64,000 nt of DNA, from assembly GCA_965229635.1 (NCBI GenBank), contig OZ245894.1, positions 2,914,001 through 2,978,000 on the forward strand. The letters are read 5' to 3'. The translations under genes and the position numbers were made by a program. A model generated the notes under the pieces. That model saw nothing but the letters and a program-made list of their open reading frames with translations. It was not told the origin of the DNA and did not search any database. Shown piece after piece: positions 16,086 to 26,512 of this stretch. Source of the DNA: BQJU01 sp965229635. Its GTDB lineage: Bacteria > Bacteroidota > Bacteroidia > Chitinophagales > Saprospiraceae. The first letter of the stretch is position 1. Each line of letters begins with the position of its first letter.

Positions 16086-19000
16086 CTATCTCATCAGCGT
16101 CACATCCCCTTTATACACTTCCGTTTCTCCATCCACAAATTCCAGCTCGGCGTAGTACACAAACACGGCCGGATTCATCAGTTTGCCGTTGAAGGTACCG
16201 TCCCAGCCGTACGACATGTCATTGGGCGCAAAAGGACCATTTTCGTAGACCAGGTTGCCCCAGCGATCAAAGATTTTGAAGGTTTTGACAACCACCACAT
16301 CCTTGCCGCCAAATACGCCAAAGAAGTCATTTACGCCATCTTCATTGGGTGTGAAAATATTGGGGATGTATACGTTTCGGTCGCGATTCACAAATAAGGT
16401 AATCTGATCGGATACGACACAGCCGTTCGCATCCACGGCGGTCAATGTGTAAGTTGTTGTTTGTTGCGGCATCGCTACTGTGATGAGGGAGTCCGGAGCC
16501 GATAAGGAATCAGCGGGCGTCCAGGTAGCACTTGCCACTTCAAAGTTGACCAGTCCTTCCAAGACATAGGTCTCCCCTAATAGCAACTCATCATCCGCAC
16601 CCAGGTCGAGTACCAATTGCTGAGCATCGAAGACGTTGGCAGCAACTTCAGTGGCACAGTCATTGGCGTCTTGAATGGACAGGGTGTAACTACCGGGTTC
16701 TACCGCGTTTACTACAAATGGCAGGGAAGCCACGGTATTAAAAAATTCGCCATTAAGAGAATATTCGAATGGGCCCGTGCCGCCTGAGATGGTATCTATC
16801 ACAATAGAGCCCGTTGGATCGCCAAAACACGGTGGTGAAATGGTGGTCAGGCTGGCGACGATGCCGGGAGGAGCATCCAGGGTCACCTGGGTCTCAGAGG
16901 TACATCCTGTTGCATCCGTTACGGAAACAGTATAGATTCCTATTCCAAGTCCATCCAAGGAGGGAGTTTGGGCACCAGTATTCCAGGTATAATTGTAAGG
17001 CGGAACTCCCTGAGTAGCTTCGGCGGTTACTGCACCATCTTCGGAGTTTTCGCAGCTTACCGCAAAACCATCATAATCAGTGGTGATTTGAATGCCGGAA
17101 GCCAATTGACTGACGACCACTTCGGCGCTAGTCGTGATATTGACCGGGCAATCGCTTCCCACTACCGTCGCCGAAAGGATCGTAAAAGTTGAGGTTCCCC
17201 CCGGGTTGACGGTAATGCTAAATCCGTTGATAATATTCGTTAAATCAACCGGAGGGTTGATACCATCCGAATAGGTGATATCAAATGAACTGCCACCGCT
17301 GAGCACAAAGGTTAGCGATGTACTTTCACCGCCACAAATACTGGTACTTCCGGTCAACCCGGCTTCTGGAGCGGGCAAAAAGTCCAGGCTAATATTAATG
17401 ATACTGTCACAGCCGTTGCTGGCGGCTCCTACCAGTGTTTCCGTCCCGGTAGGGTTGTTGGCATCATAGGTTGTACCATTAAACACCAGGCTTTCGCCTT
17501 CACACAAGGTATCGGTAAAGTCGCTCGTGGCAGGGGCAAAGAAACTCAAACTTACATTGAGCGTAGAATCACAGCCGTTGATACTGGCTCCCGCCAGGAT
17601 TTCTGTACCCGTTGGATTGCTCTCATCGTATTGGGTGCCATTGATAATCAAACTTTCACCCGGACAAATGGTGGTCATCAAATTACCCATAGCGGCAGGG
17701 TAGAATGATAGCGCTACATTGACCGTAGAGTCACAGCCGTTCACACTGGCGCCCATTAAGGTCTCGGTTCCTGTAGGATTATTGGCATCGTAGGTGGTAC
17801 CATTAAAGACAATGGAGCCATTTTCACAGATCGTTGGGGTAAAATTACCCGGCGTCGGGGGGGGGAAGAAACTGACGCTCACATTGACCGTAGAGTCACA
17901 TCCTTCTACACTTGCACCGGTCAGTACTTCAGTACCTGTTGGATTGTTTTCATCATAAACGGTACCGTTGAAGGTTAGGCTTTCGCCCGGACAGATGGTG
18001 GTCATAAAGTCACCGATAGGTTCGGGCAGGAAGCTGACGCTCACATTGACCGTAGAGTCACAGCCATTGGCACTGGCTCCAACCAATAGCTCGGTTCCCA
18101 TCGGATTATTGGCATCATAAACGGTACCATTAAAGGTCAGGCTTTCGCCAAAACAGAGGGTCGTCATAAAATCACCGGTAGGCGGTGGCAGGAAGCCCAC
18201 GTTCACATTGACGATGGAGTCACAGCCGTTGGCAGCGGCTCCGGTAAGCGTTTCGGTACCGGCAGGATTGGTTTCGTCATAAACGGTGCCATTGAAGGTG
18301 ATGCTTTCACCGGGACACAGCGTGGGCGTGAACTCACCCATTGGTTCCGGCAGGAAGCTTACACTGATCGTTACAATAGAATCACAACCATTGGCACTGG
18401 CACCTTGCAGCACTTCAGTACCCGTTGGGTTATTGGCATCATAGACGGTGCCATTGAAGGTGATACTTTCCCCCGGACAGATCGTGGGCATAAATTGGCC
18501 CATCGGATCGGGCAGGAATTCCAGGCTGACGTTGAGAATCGAATCACAGCCATTGGAGGCGGCCCCTACCAGCGTTTCCGTTCCCGAAGGATTGGTAGCA
18601 TTATATACGGTTCCATTCACAATGATGCTATCGCCATTACAAACGGTGAGATTGAGGTCACCGCTCGGCTCTGGTAAAAATTCGAGTGTTACATTCACAA
18701 TGGAATCACAGCCATTGATACTGGCTCCAACCAGCACTTCGGTTCCGGATGTATTGTTGATATCGTATACTGTCCCATTAAAGGTGATACTTTCCGAAGG
18801 ACAAGCTTGCAAGATCAGATCACTCTCTGGATCAGGCAGGAATTCTAAACTGACATTGACAATGGAATCGCAACCATTGACACTGGCTCCTGTCAAAATT
18901 TCGGTGCCGGTCGGGTTGGCGGCATTGTAGACGGTTCCGTTAAAGATCAGGCTATCTCCGTTACAGAGCGTGGTCGTAAAGTCGGCGATGGCTTCCGGGA

Positions 19001-22000
19001 AGAAAGTCACATTAACCACCACAAAGGAATCACAGCCATTTGCCGCAGCACCCTCCAGTGCTTCAATGCCGGAAGGATTGCTTTGATCATAGGTCTCGCC
19101 ATTAAACACGATCGATTCTCCCGGACACAAAACCGGTTCAAAAACAAAGGAGGAAGAATCGAAGAACTCCAGCGTAATTTTGATCAGTGAATCGCAACCC
19201 AGGGCGCTGGCTCCGGGTAGCGTTTCTGTTCCTTCGAAGTTTTCCTGATTATATACCGTGCCATTAAAAATAAGAGAATCTCCCGGACAAAGTGTAGTGG
19301 AAAATTCACTTTCAGCGGCCGGAAAGAAATTGACAAATACATTGACCACCGAGTCACAATTACTGACTGCACTTGGGAAAATTACTTCCCCTACCGGGTT
19401 AAATTCAGTAAAAACCACTCCTCCAATGATAACAGAATCAGTAGAACAAATCATGGTATCTAGTGTACTGGAAATTTCATCAAAAAAGGCGAGGTTTACA
19501 TTGATGATACTGTCGCATCCATCGGCGTTACCCATACTGAGAATTTCCTGTCCGGAAGGATTATCAATATCGTAGATCGTACCATTGACCTCAATGAATT
19601 CGTTGGCACAGATGGTATTGTTGATAAAGCTTTCTGTTGATTTGCCCAAATCAACGACCTCGGAAAGATCGAGCGGCGTGATACAATTGGCCTGCTTCAA
19701 ATAGATGAGGTTGACGACAACACTGTCGCTATTGGAGAAGTCAGCGGAACAAACTTCAATAATGGTGTCCTGCCCGGCTACTTCAATTTCAAAGTTGAGC
19801 GTACCAACATTATCCACAATATCATAGCTCAGTATATACGGAGGGATACCGGTAAATTCAATGTCAAAAGTAAAACAATCGTCATCACAGAGCATTCCGC
19901 CTTCAGAAAAGGTAAGGGATGGGGCAGGAAATTGCGTTCCTAGCGCTATGGTATCGGTAGCCATACAGCCGTCGCTATCCGTCACTACCACGATGTAGGT
20001 GCCCTGATCCAGCATATCCAGCGTTTGCAATCCATCATAAACATCCGGAGTCCAGTCGAAGGTGAAAGGCCCGTTGCCATCAACTACCTCAACATTAATT
20101 TTACCATCACCCGCATCCGGGCAGCTGGCATCTTCAGTAGCCACATTGAGCGACAGCATACATTCTACATTGGAAATTGGGAAATCACAAGTAGCGGTAC
20201 ACCCATTGGCATCCGTTACGGTCACCGTATAATTGCCGGCAGACAACCCAGTGATGGTAATGGTACCAGTCATATTTTCTATCTGATTGCCGATAACTGG
20301 CCCGATCCAGCTTACGGTGTAGGGAGCCGTACCATTGATGAAGGTAATTTCGGCTTCTCCATTTTCTGTGCCTGGCATGGATTCGGGTACGGATTGTGCA
20401 CAGCTGATCAGAATGGCATCGGGTTCCGTAAGCGTTACTTCACCAATTACAATACAATCATTGGCATCGGTCACGGTTACTGCATAGTTGCCTGCCAGAA
20501 GGTCGGTCGGATTTTCCTGACCGTCAATGGCATCTACATTCCAGTCCACAGTATACGGATTGGCGGCATCCGTAATCACCAGATCGATTGTTCCGCTTGC
20601 TTCACCGGCGCACACCGGATCGGTTCCGGTGATACCCAAAGTGAGGATACAGTTGGGTGGATTGATGACAAACATACAATCCACCGTACAGCCAGTATCG
20701 TCGGTGATGGTTACTTCATAAACGCCGGCGGGTAGTCCGGTAATATTGAATGTGCCGGCAGCATTTTCGCTTTGAGTACCAGAAGCAGGGCCGGTCCAGG
20801 ATACCATATAAGGAGCGGTTCCTCCCATTACCGATATTTCTGCAACACCGTCATTTGCTCCGGGGGCAGAGGTGGGAGAGCCTTCGCCACAGGTCATTTG
20901 TAATTCATCCGGTTGCCCCAAAATGATAAAAGCCGATGCCTCACAACCTGCTTCATCGGTAACAATGGTGGCGTATGCTCCGGCAGGAACATTGGTTAGG
21001 TCCTCCATGCCGTCATACTGCTCATCCGTCCAGATCACGGTATAATCACCGATGGGGTTATTTACCGTAAGGGTAATGGTTCCTGTGCTGTCGCCAAAAC
21101 ATCCCGGTTCGGTGCCCGAAAGGCTGACAGTGAGGTTACAACCACTAGCGCCGTTAATGATAAACATACACTCAATGGTACAATCCTGATCATCGGTGAT
21201 GGTTACAGTATAACTTCCGGCTTCAAGGCCCGTGATGGAAAAGGTGCCGGTAGTATTTTGCGTTTGGCTGCCATTTACCGGGCCTGTCCATTCTACCAGG
21301 TAAGGACCCGCTCCGCCGCTAATGGTCACTTCGGCCTCTCCATCCGCAGCACCATCCATGGAAACAGGTAGTGACTCGCCACAAGTGATGGTCATGGCCG
21401 GTGGCTGACTCAGAGTAACGGATGTACTCGACTGGCAGTCGTTTGCATCGGTAACCGTTACAAAGTAGGTGCCCGCCATCAAGCCAGTTGGATTTTCCTC
21501 ACCATCAATATCGTCAAAACTCCAATCTATGGTGTAAGGATCGGCCGCATTATTGACCGTAAGCTCAATGGTTCCATCAGCACCGCCGTTACAACTAAGA
21601 TTGGTGCCGGTAATCATCAGATTAATGGCGCAATCCGGATCAGTGATGGTGAAGGTACAACTAAGGGTACAATTGTTGTCATCAACTACGGTTAGATTGT
21701 ATGTGCCTGCTTCCAGGTTATCCAGGGTAATATTGCCACCGGCACTACCGGTAATGCTGCCCATTACCGGGCCTGTATAAGTAATATCGTAAGGTGCTGT
21801 ACCGCCAGTCAGGGTGATGGAGGCTTGCCCATCATTACCTCCGGGGGCACTCACTGGTGCCAATTCGGCACATTCTAGGTCTAAGGCATCGGGCTGTGAA
21901 ATCGTGACCGAGGCACTTTCCGAGCAGTTATTGGCATCGGTGACCGTTAGGGCGTATACCCCGGGGGCCAAATCTGTCAGATCGGAGGATCCGTCAAATT

Positions 22001-25000
22001 GATTATCACTCCAATCGAAGAGGTAAGGCATCAATCCGTCCTGCACCAAAATGCTAAGGGTGCCATCCTCTGCACCGTTACAGGTGATTAGCGTTGGCAC
22101 AGGGATGATGGTCGGAATTTCATTGACGGTGAGGGTTACAGTTGCCGCCATCGAAGTACAGGCTCCATTACTGACAATGGCAAAAACCTGGGTTGTGGGG
22201 GTGGTAAATGCATTGGGGGTATTGATTGGGGTGTTTCCATTTACATCAAAAAACCAGTTGACGTTTCCGGTGCCTCCGCTAACTTGTCCTTCCAGTGCGG
22301 TCAGATCAAAGGTCGCCTGATTGCCTCCCTGGTTACAAATAGAAGTTTGGGCATTATTGGCTAAAGGCCCCGGACTGACAATGATTTGCACCGCCACTGG
22401 AGCCGAAGCGCAGCTACCATTATCTACCCGTGCAAATACTGTGGTAGAACCAGTTAAGAAGCTGCCGGGATTATTAATTGGAAAGGCTCCACCCGAATCC
22501 TGAAACCAGTTAACCGTTAGTCCGGTACCGCCATTGATTTGCAGGTCGTTTTCCGTAAGGTTAACCAGTGCCTGTCCGGAACCGTCATCACAAACGGTAA
22601 TGGGGCCAGCCGGATTGGCTGTAGGGATTGGTAAAATATTAAAAGTCACTTCAACCGCTATCGATTCACAATCATCCTGGCTAACGGTAGCATAAACCGG
22701 GCCTGAACCCGTGTAACTGGACGGATTCGCAATCGGCGTAGCCGGGGGTGGGGAAGGATACCAGTTGACCTGGAAACCGGGAAAAACATTCATCTGGCTT
22801 TCCAGCTGGGTAAGATCAAAAGTGGCCTGCCCGGAACCGTTATCACAAGCAGTGGGAGGTGTGGGTGCCGTAGGAGGCGTGGTATCGCTCACAATCAATT
22901 CAACGGCCACTGGCGCAGCCTCACAGCCGCCCAGGCTGGCAACGGCATAAACCGTAATTCCCGTCGTGGAAAAGGCCGAAGGATTACCAATCTGATTGGT
23001 CAAGGCGGCATCGGTATACCAGGTTACCTGATCGGCGGTACCATTATGGATGCTATTTTCTAATGTGGTTAAATCAAAGACAGCTCCGCCACCGGTTCCG
23101 CATATTTGCTGGGTAGGTATGTTCATGACCATTGGTGCAGCATTTACCGTAAGGGTAATAGTGGCCGCATTGGAAGTACAGGCACCAGCAGAAACTGTAG
23201 CGAAGACGGTTGTCGTTCCGGTAGTAAAGGCCCCTGGAGTACCAATTGGAGTGGTCAATCCGGCATCCTGGAACCAGTTGACACTACCACTTCCTCCACT
23301 CACGGTGCCTTCCAGGGTAGTCAGGTCAAAAGTTGCCTGATTACCAGATGTTGCGCAAAGCATCATACTGGCATTCTGGGCGGTCGGTGTGGTTGTAATC
23401 GTAATCGTAATGGGTGCTTCATCCGTACAACCGGTTGGGCCATTGATCGCAGCGTAATACGTGGTTGTGGTGCCCGGAGATACCGTGCTGGAAGGCAACT
23501 GATTGCCGGCATTAGCAGGAGTGCCGGTATGGAAAGTGATTGGGAAGCCGGAGTTGTTAAGATCATTGACCAGGGTGCTCAAGTCGATGGTTGCTCCTGC
23601 ACAATAATCCAGCGTGCCACTCACCTGAAGGTTGGGCACCGGATTGATGGTAATGGTAAAGCTTTCTTCATCATTACACCCTGGAGTGCCATCGTAAATA
23701 AACAAAGTAGTGCTGGTAGATATGGTTTGTCCCGGGAAAAATTGGGTGCCCGTACCGCCGCTACCGCTAAAATAGCCCTCATTTCCAGTCAGGTTGGTGC
23801 CGGTGATTGTGGGGAGCATATAACTGCCACATTGGTTGACATCGGCAATATCATCGATGACCGGGCCGGTGGTAATGGTGGCCGTTTCCACCACGGGATT
23901 TGGAAAAGTGTATACGCAGGTTGTTCCGTTGTAACCTGCGGAAACCAGTGAAAAAGTCGTTGTTTCGGTAATGGCGATGTTTACGGGGTTTGGATTCATT
24001 CCGGTCACGGTGACCGGAAGTGTTTGTGTTCCATTGGTCGGGTCAGTATATTCCAGAATAACATCGTAGGTGCCCGATGCCGGGAAATTAAAAGTAATAT
24101 TAATTGTGGCACTGCCACAGGCAGAAGTGGGGTCAATTGTAATGGTGGTATTGGCGGATGTGAGTGCTGGTACAAGGTCTAGCGTAATCATGACCGGCGC
24201 AGAAGTACATCCGCCGGCATTGGTGGCAGTAGCGTAGACCGTTCCTCCGGAGGAAACAAAAGCTGAAGGATTTCCGACCGGGATGGTGGCTGCGGCGTTG
24301 GTAAACCAGGAAACGGTATTGCCCGGGCTAACCGAGTTGTCTAGAGAAGTCAGATCAAAGGTCGCCTGACCGGAGCCATCGTCACATTCGGTAAGGGTTT
24401 GAGGGTTTGCCGTTGGGAAGAAGTTGACGTTTACCGTTACCGGAACCGTGGTCGATTCGCAAGAGCCATTATCAACGGTGGCATAGATGGTTATGGTTGT
24501 TGGTGGCGGAGGATAACTGCCAATCGAATTGGGATTAAAAGGCATGGTTCCTGCCATATCCGTATACCAGTTGACCATCAGCGATGGACTTCCGCCGGTA
24601 ATTTCATTAATAATGGTAGAGAGGTTTTCAGTGAAGGAAGGCGGAGTTGTTTGTACACACACATCCAGGGAAGAAGCCGGGATATTGGCTGTAGGGGCCG
24701 GGGTGATGGTTACCGAAAAGGTCTCCTCATCACTACAGGGGGCGGTGGGATCAAAGATGAAAATATTGGCAGTAGAGGTGATCATTTGCCCTGGGGCATA
24801 TTGAGTGCCCTGCCCGTTTGGCAGTGTAAAATAGGCTTCATTTCCGGTGAGGTTGGTGCCGGTAATGGCTGGTAAAGTGTACGAGCCACAAATTACCTGA
24901 GGGCCGGGATTGTTAAAGTCAGGTGGTGGCGGACCAGCCGAGACAGGAGGCGCAGCACAGCCGCTGTTGCCGTATGTTCCAGGAGGGATAAAATAACCAC

Positions 25001-25619
25001 CATTTCCTCCGGTAATACTGGCCCGATCATAGATATAAGTTGTAGAACACCCGCTGCTGAGTCCCAGAATGGTTTCCCGGGTGCCGGAGCCTGCCGAGTT
25101 GGAAAAACCACCTGCACTTCTGAAACATGTGCTTTGGATAACGTAGACACATTCGCCAGCGCCACACATGCCGCTAAAGTCATAGTCTGTAAACCCACCA
25201 TCGCCAGCTCCCGAACTGGTAAGCAGGACCAGCGTGCTGTTGGGAGGAATGTTGACGCCCGGGCCGACTGAAACGAGGTTGGGACAACCCGTCAGAACAC
25301 TCGTATTTCCGGCCATCAATCCACAAGGCGTGGGATCTGCTCCAAGATTGTTGATGTCTATATTGATATCGTTATTGCCAGGGTCAATGATGTTGTTGTT
25401 CATGTCAAAACTTAGCTGGAGTTCACTAGTATTGAAACCTCCTCCTGAATTGATGACAACAAACTCATTGCTTTCTTCATTGCCACAGGCATCCACCATG
25501 ATGGCTTCAATGGTGGGGCACTGTGCATTGGAAGTGAACGGCAGTAGAGCGGTTAAAATAACCCCGACCATCAGTGGACGCAGGGATGGAACCAGGGAAA
25601 AGCGAGTAAATTGGATCAT
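16086..25619 (-). CDS. Giant T9SS type B surface adhesin with 14 tandem repeats, 3177 aa
   Basis: A probable cell-surface adhesin. A signal peptide (1-33, ending TSNAQ) is followed by a lamin-tail-like domain (about 35-235). Next come many Ig-like modules with the pattern ATFDLT...VNWF (about 240-1165), then SprB-type repeats (about 1170-1900, with APYTVSW and GTYNLTV words). Fourteen tandem repeats of about 54 residues follow (about 2000-2750), built around CPGESLTFNGTVYD and NGCDS, each with two conserved cysteines. After two more SprB-like repeats it ends in a type B (CHU_C, gliding-associated) sorting domain from about 3083 (YIPNIFTPNEDGVNDFF). A -7-like TATATTTG lies on the minus strand at 25655-25648. 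Ligand unknown; no enzyme domain seen. Confidence 0.93.
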   Translation of the reverse strand: MIQFTRFSLVPSLRPLMVGVILTALLPFTSNAQCPTIEAIMVDACGNEESNEFVVINSGGGFNTSELQLSFDMNNNIIDPGNNDINIDINNLGADPTPCGLMAGNTSVLTGCPNLVSVGPGVNIPPNSTLVLLTSSGAGDGGFTDYDFSGMCGAGECVYVIQSTCFRSAGGFSNSAGSGTRETILGLSSGCSTTYIYDRASITGGNGGYFIPPGTYGNSGCAAPPVSAGPPPPDFNNPGPQVICGSYTLPAITGTNLTGNEAYFTLPNGQGTQYAPGQMITSTANIFIFDPTAPCSDEETFSVTITPAPTANIPASSLDVCVQTTPPSFTENLSTIINEITGGSPSLMVNWYTDMAGTMPFNPNSIGSYPPPPTTITIYATVDNGSCESTTVPVTVNVNFFPTANPQTLTECDDGSGQATFDLTSLDNSVSPGNTVSWFTNAAATIPVGNPSAFVSSGGTVYATATNAGGCTSAPVMITLDLVPALTSANTTITIDPTSACGSATINITFNFPASGTYDVILEYTDPTNGTQTLPVTVTGMNPNPVNIAITETTTFSLVSAGYNGTTCVYTFPNPVVETATITTGPVIDDIADVNQCGSYMLPTITGTNLTGNEGYFSGSGGTGTQFFPGQTISTSTTLFIYDGTPGCNDEESFTITINPVPNLQVSGTLDYCAGATIDLSTLVNDLNNSGFPITFHTGTPANAGNQLPSSTVSPGTTTTYYAAINGPTGCTDEAPITITITTTPTAQNASMMLCATSGNQATFDLTTLEGTVSGGSGSVNWFQDAGLTTPIGTPGAFTTGTTTVFATVSAGACTSNAATITLTVNAAPMVMNIPTQQICGTGGGAVFDLTTLENSIHNGTADQVTWYTDAALTNQIGNPSAFSTTGITVYAVASLGGCEAAPVAVELIVSDTTPPTAPTPPTACDNGSGQATFDLTQLESQMNVFPGFQVNWYPSPPPATPIANPSSYTGSGPVYATVSQDDCESIAVEVTFNILPIPTANPAGPITVCDDGSGQALVNLTENDLQINGGTGLTVNWFQDSGGAFPINNPGSFLTGSTTVFARVDNGSCASAPVAVQIIVSPGPLANNAQTSICNQGGNQATFDLTALEGQVSGGTGNVNWFFDVNGNTPINTPNAFTTPTTQVFAIVSNGACTSMAATVTLTVNEIPTIIPVPTLITCNGAEDGTLSILVQDGLMPYLFDWSDNQFDGSSDLTDLAPGVYALTVTDANNCSESASVTISQPDALDLECAELAPVSAPGGNDGQASITLTGGTAPYDITYTGPVMGSITGSAGGNITLDNLEAGTYNLTVVDDNNCTLSCTFTITDPDCAINLMITGTNLSCNGGADGTIELTVNNAADPYTIDWSFDDIDGEENPTGLMAGTYFVTVTDANDCQSSTSVTLSQPPAMTITCGESLPVSMDGAADGEAEVTISGGAGPYLVEWTGPVNGSQTQNTTGTFSITGLEAGSYTVTITDDQDCTIECMFIINGASGCNLTVSLSGTEPGCFGDSTGTITLTVNNPIGDYTVIWTDEQYDGMEDLTNVPAGAYATIVTDEAGCEASAFIILGQPDELQMTCGEGSPTSAPGANDGVAEISVMGGTAPYMVSWTGPASGTQSENAAGTFNITGLPAGVYEVTITDDTGCTVDCMFVINPPNCILTLGITGTDPVCAGEASGTIDLVITDAANPYTVDWNVDAIDGQENPTDLLAGNYAVTVTDANDCIVIGEVTLTEPDAILISCAQSVPESMPGTENGEAEITFINGTAPYTVSWIGPVIGNQIENMTGTITITGLSAGNYTVTVTDANGCTATCDFPISNVECMLSLNVATEDASCPDAGDGKINVEVVDGNGPFTFDWTPDVYDGLQTLDMLDQGTYIVVVTDSDGCMATDTIALGTQFPAPSLTFSEGGMLCDDDCFTFDIEFTGIPPYILSYDIVDNVGTLNFEIEVAGQDTIIEVCSADFSNSDSVVVNLIYLKQANCITPLDLSEVVDLGKSTESFINNTICANEFIEVNGTIYDIDNPSGQEILSMGNADGCDSIINVNLAFFDEISSTLDTMICSTDSVIIGGVVFTEFNPVGEVIFPSAVSNCDSVVNVFVNFFPAAESEFSTTLCPGDSLIFNGTVYNQENFEGTETLPGASALGCDSLIKITLEFFDSSSFVFEPVLCPGESIVFNGETYDQSNPSGIEALEGAAANGCDSFVVVNVTFFPEAIADFTTTLCNGDSLIFNGTVYNAANPTGTEILTGASVNGCDSIVNVSLEFLPDPESDLILQACPSESITFNGTVYDINNTSGTEVLVGASINGCDSIVNVTLEFLPEPSGDLNLTVCNGDSIIVNGTVYNATNPSGTETLVGAASNGCDSILNVSLEFLPDPMGQFMPTICPGESITFNGTVYDANNPTGTEVLQGASANGCDSIVTISVSFLPEPMGEFTPTLCPGESITFNGTVYDETNPAGTETLTGAAANGCDSIVNVNVGFLPPPTGDFMTTLCFGESLTFNGTVYDANNPMGTELLVGASANGCDSTVNVSVSFLPEPIGDFMTTICPGESLTFNGTVYDENNPTGTEVLTGASVEGCDSTVNVSVSFFPPPTPGNFTPTICENGSIVFNGTTYDANNPTGTETLMGASVNGCDSTVNVALSFYPAAMGNLMTTICPGESLIINGTQYDESNPTGTEILAGASINGCDSTLNVSLSFFAPATSDFTDTLCEGESLVFNGTTYDANNPTGTETLVGAASNGCDSIINISLDFLPAPEAGLTGSTSICGGESTSLTFVLSGGSSFDITYSDGINPPVDLTNIINGFSITVNPGGTSTFTILSATVVGSDCPVNITTSAEVVVSQLASGIQITTDYDGFAVSCENSEDGAVTAEATQGVPPYNYTWNTGAQTPSLDGLGIGIYTVSVTDATGCTSETQVTLDAPPGIVASLTTISPPCFGDPTGSIVIDTISGGTGPFEYSLNGEFFNTVASLPFVVNAVEPGSYTLSIQDANDCATEVAANVFDAQQLVLDLGADDELLLGETYVLEGLVNFEVASATWTPADSLSAPDSLITVAMPQQTTTYTLTAVDANGCVVSDQITLFVNRDRNVYIPNIFTPNEDGVNDFFGVFGGKDVVVVKTFKIFDRWGNLVYENGPFAPNDMSYGWDGTFNGKLMNPAVFVYYAELEFVDGETEVYKGDVTLMR
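17365..19630 (-). repeat. Tandem coding repeat, 14 units of about 162 bp
   Basis: Within the giant adhesin gene, 14 consecutive units of about 162 bp encode the 54-residue repeat. The first two units, at the high-coordinate end, are the most divergent; units 5 to 14 are closest to each other. The sequences are alike but not identical, so copy number could still change by recombination. The repeat is in frame and coding, and has no spacer structure. Confidence 0.88.
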
Positions 25620-25871
25620 AAGCTGAAATCTGTGTCGAAAAATTGGTCAAATATAATACTTAATAATGGGTCGGCACGATTTGAAGAGAGGAGGTAGTTG
25701 AAATCATTATTTTTCCAAGAGTCGGCAAATTTAAGGCTAAAAATTAATGAATTCTGTCCGAACATGTTAAGAATTGATTAATAATATGCTTTTACATTGA
25801 GACCGCCTGGTGCTGGAAAAAGCTGCCTGGAAAAAAGTGGGATTATTCTTCATCCTTTATTTTAAAAAAAC

Positions 25872-25879
25872 TATCTTTG
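25872..25879 (+). promoter_or_regulatory. -7 element of the DUF177-rpmF promoter
   Basis: TATCTTTG fits TAnnTTTG, followed by the common gcatccg start region. The expected -33 position (25849-25852) reads ttca, so the upstream box is weak. Confidence 0.5.
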
Positions 25880-25884
25880 CATCC

Positions 25885-25933
25885 GCTTTTGAAAAAAGCA
25901 TTTGAATTGTTTCCAATAAGAGCACGCTCTTAT
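25885..25933 (+). promoter_or_regulatory. Two palindromes in the DUF177-rpmF leader
   Basis: GCTTTT (25885-25890) and AAAAGC (25894-25899) form a small hairpin. ATAAGAGC (25916-25923) and GCTCTTAT (25926-25933) form a perfect 8-bp inverted repeat with only 2 bp between, more like a protein-binding site than an RNA hairpin. Both lie inside the predicted 5' leader. Any role is unproven. Confidence 0.42.
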
Positions 25934-25953
25934 AGACCAAAAGTAAGTTTGAA

Positions 25954-26484
25954 ATGGATGCGCTGATTCAATTTTCAATTCCCATCAAGGGATTGCACCC
26001 GGGTTTGCACCGGTACAATTTCCAGATTGAGCAGTCTTTCTTTCAAGCTTTCGAGCAATCACCCCTGGAAGCAGGGGATGTACAGGTAAGTTTGGAGCTC
26101 GATAAGCGTACGGATATGTATGAGCTTGACTTCGAGTTTTCGGGTACGGTGAAGACCGATTGTGATCGTTGCCTGGCATCGATAAATCTGCCGGTTTCCG
26201 GGAAAGAAAAGCTGCTGGTAAAGCTCAGCCTTGAATCCCGGGTAGAGGAAGCGGAAATCATCTACATTAGCCCCGATCAGCCAAAACTCAATGTGGCCAG
26301 GTACATTTATGAGTTTATCTGTCTGGCCATGCCGCTGATTAAGGTGTATGATTGTCAGGAAGAAGAAAAACCTCCCTGTAATGACGAGATGCTCGACTAC
26401 CTGGAAGATAGTCAGCCCGATGGCGAAACAACGGAAAACAATCCCATTTGGGACGAACTGAAGAAATTAAATAAGAATAAATAA
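25954..26484 (+). CDS. DUF177 (YceD-like) protein
   Basis: DUF177/YceD proteins are nearly always encoded directly before rpmF and are tied to 23S rRNA or ribosome assembly. This 176-aa protein shows the family core FSGTVKTDCDRCLASINLPV with the CxRC-like pattern, and the downstream CNDEMLDYL. The C-terminus NPIWDELKKL is also family-typical. It precedes rpmF by 28 bp, and both are probably on one transcript. Confidence 0.9.
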   Translation: MDALIQFSIPIKGLHPGLHRYNFQIEQSFFQAFEQSPLEAGDVQVSLELDKRTDMYELDFEFSGTVKTDCDRCLASINLPVSGKEKLLVKLSLESRVEEAEIIYISPDQPKLNVARYIYEFICLAMPLIKVYDCQEEEKPPCNDEMLDYLEDSQPDGETTENNPIWDELKKLNKNK

Positions 26485-26512
26485 ACGGACTAATTTTTAA
26501 ATATCAACTACG

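Larger units (their letters stand above)
25620..25953. other. Divergent promoter region between adhesin and DUF177 gene
   Basis: A 334-bp AT-rich gap between divergently transcribed genes. It holds a -7-like element for the adhesin (minus strand, 25655-25648) and a -7 element TATCTTTG at 25872-25879 for the DUF177-rpmF genes. Neither has a good -33 box. Two palindromes lie near the right end. No coding sequence is evident. Confidence 0.6.

Noticed and set aside
17365..19630. Regularly spaced repeats resembling a CRISPR array
   Set aside because: The units are about 162 bp, fully in frame, and encode a 54-residue protein repeat; there are no short repeats with unique spacers and no cas genes.
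20025..20735. Long plus-strand open frames (up to 281 codons, also near 23106-23951) opposite the giant adhesin
   Set aside because: They mirror the low-complexity Ig/SprB coding repeats and have no recognisable motif, start signal or independent promoter.
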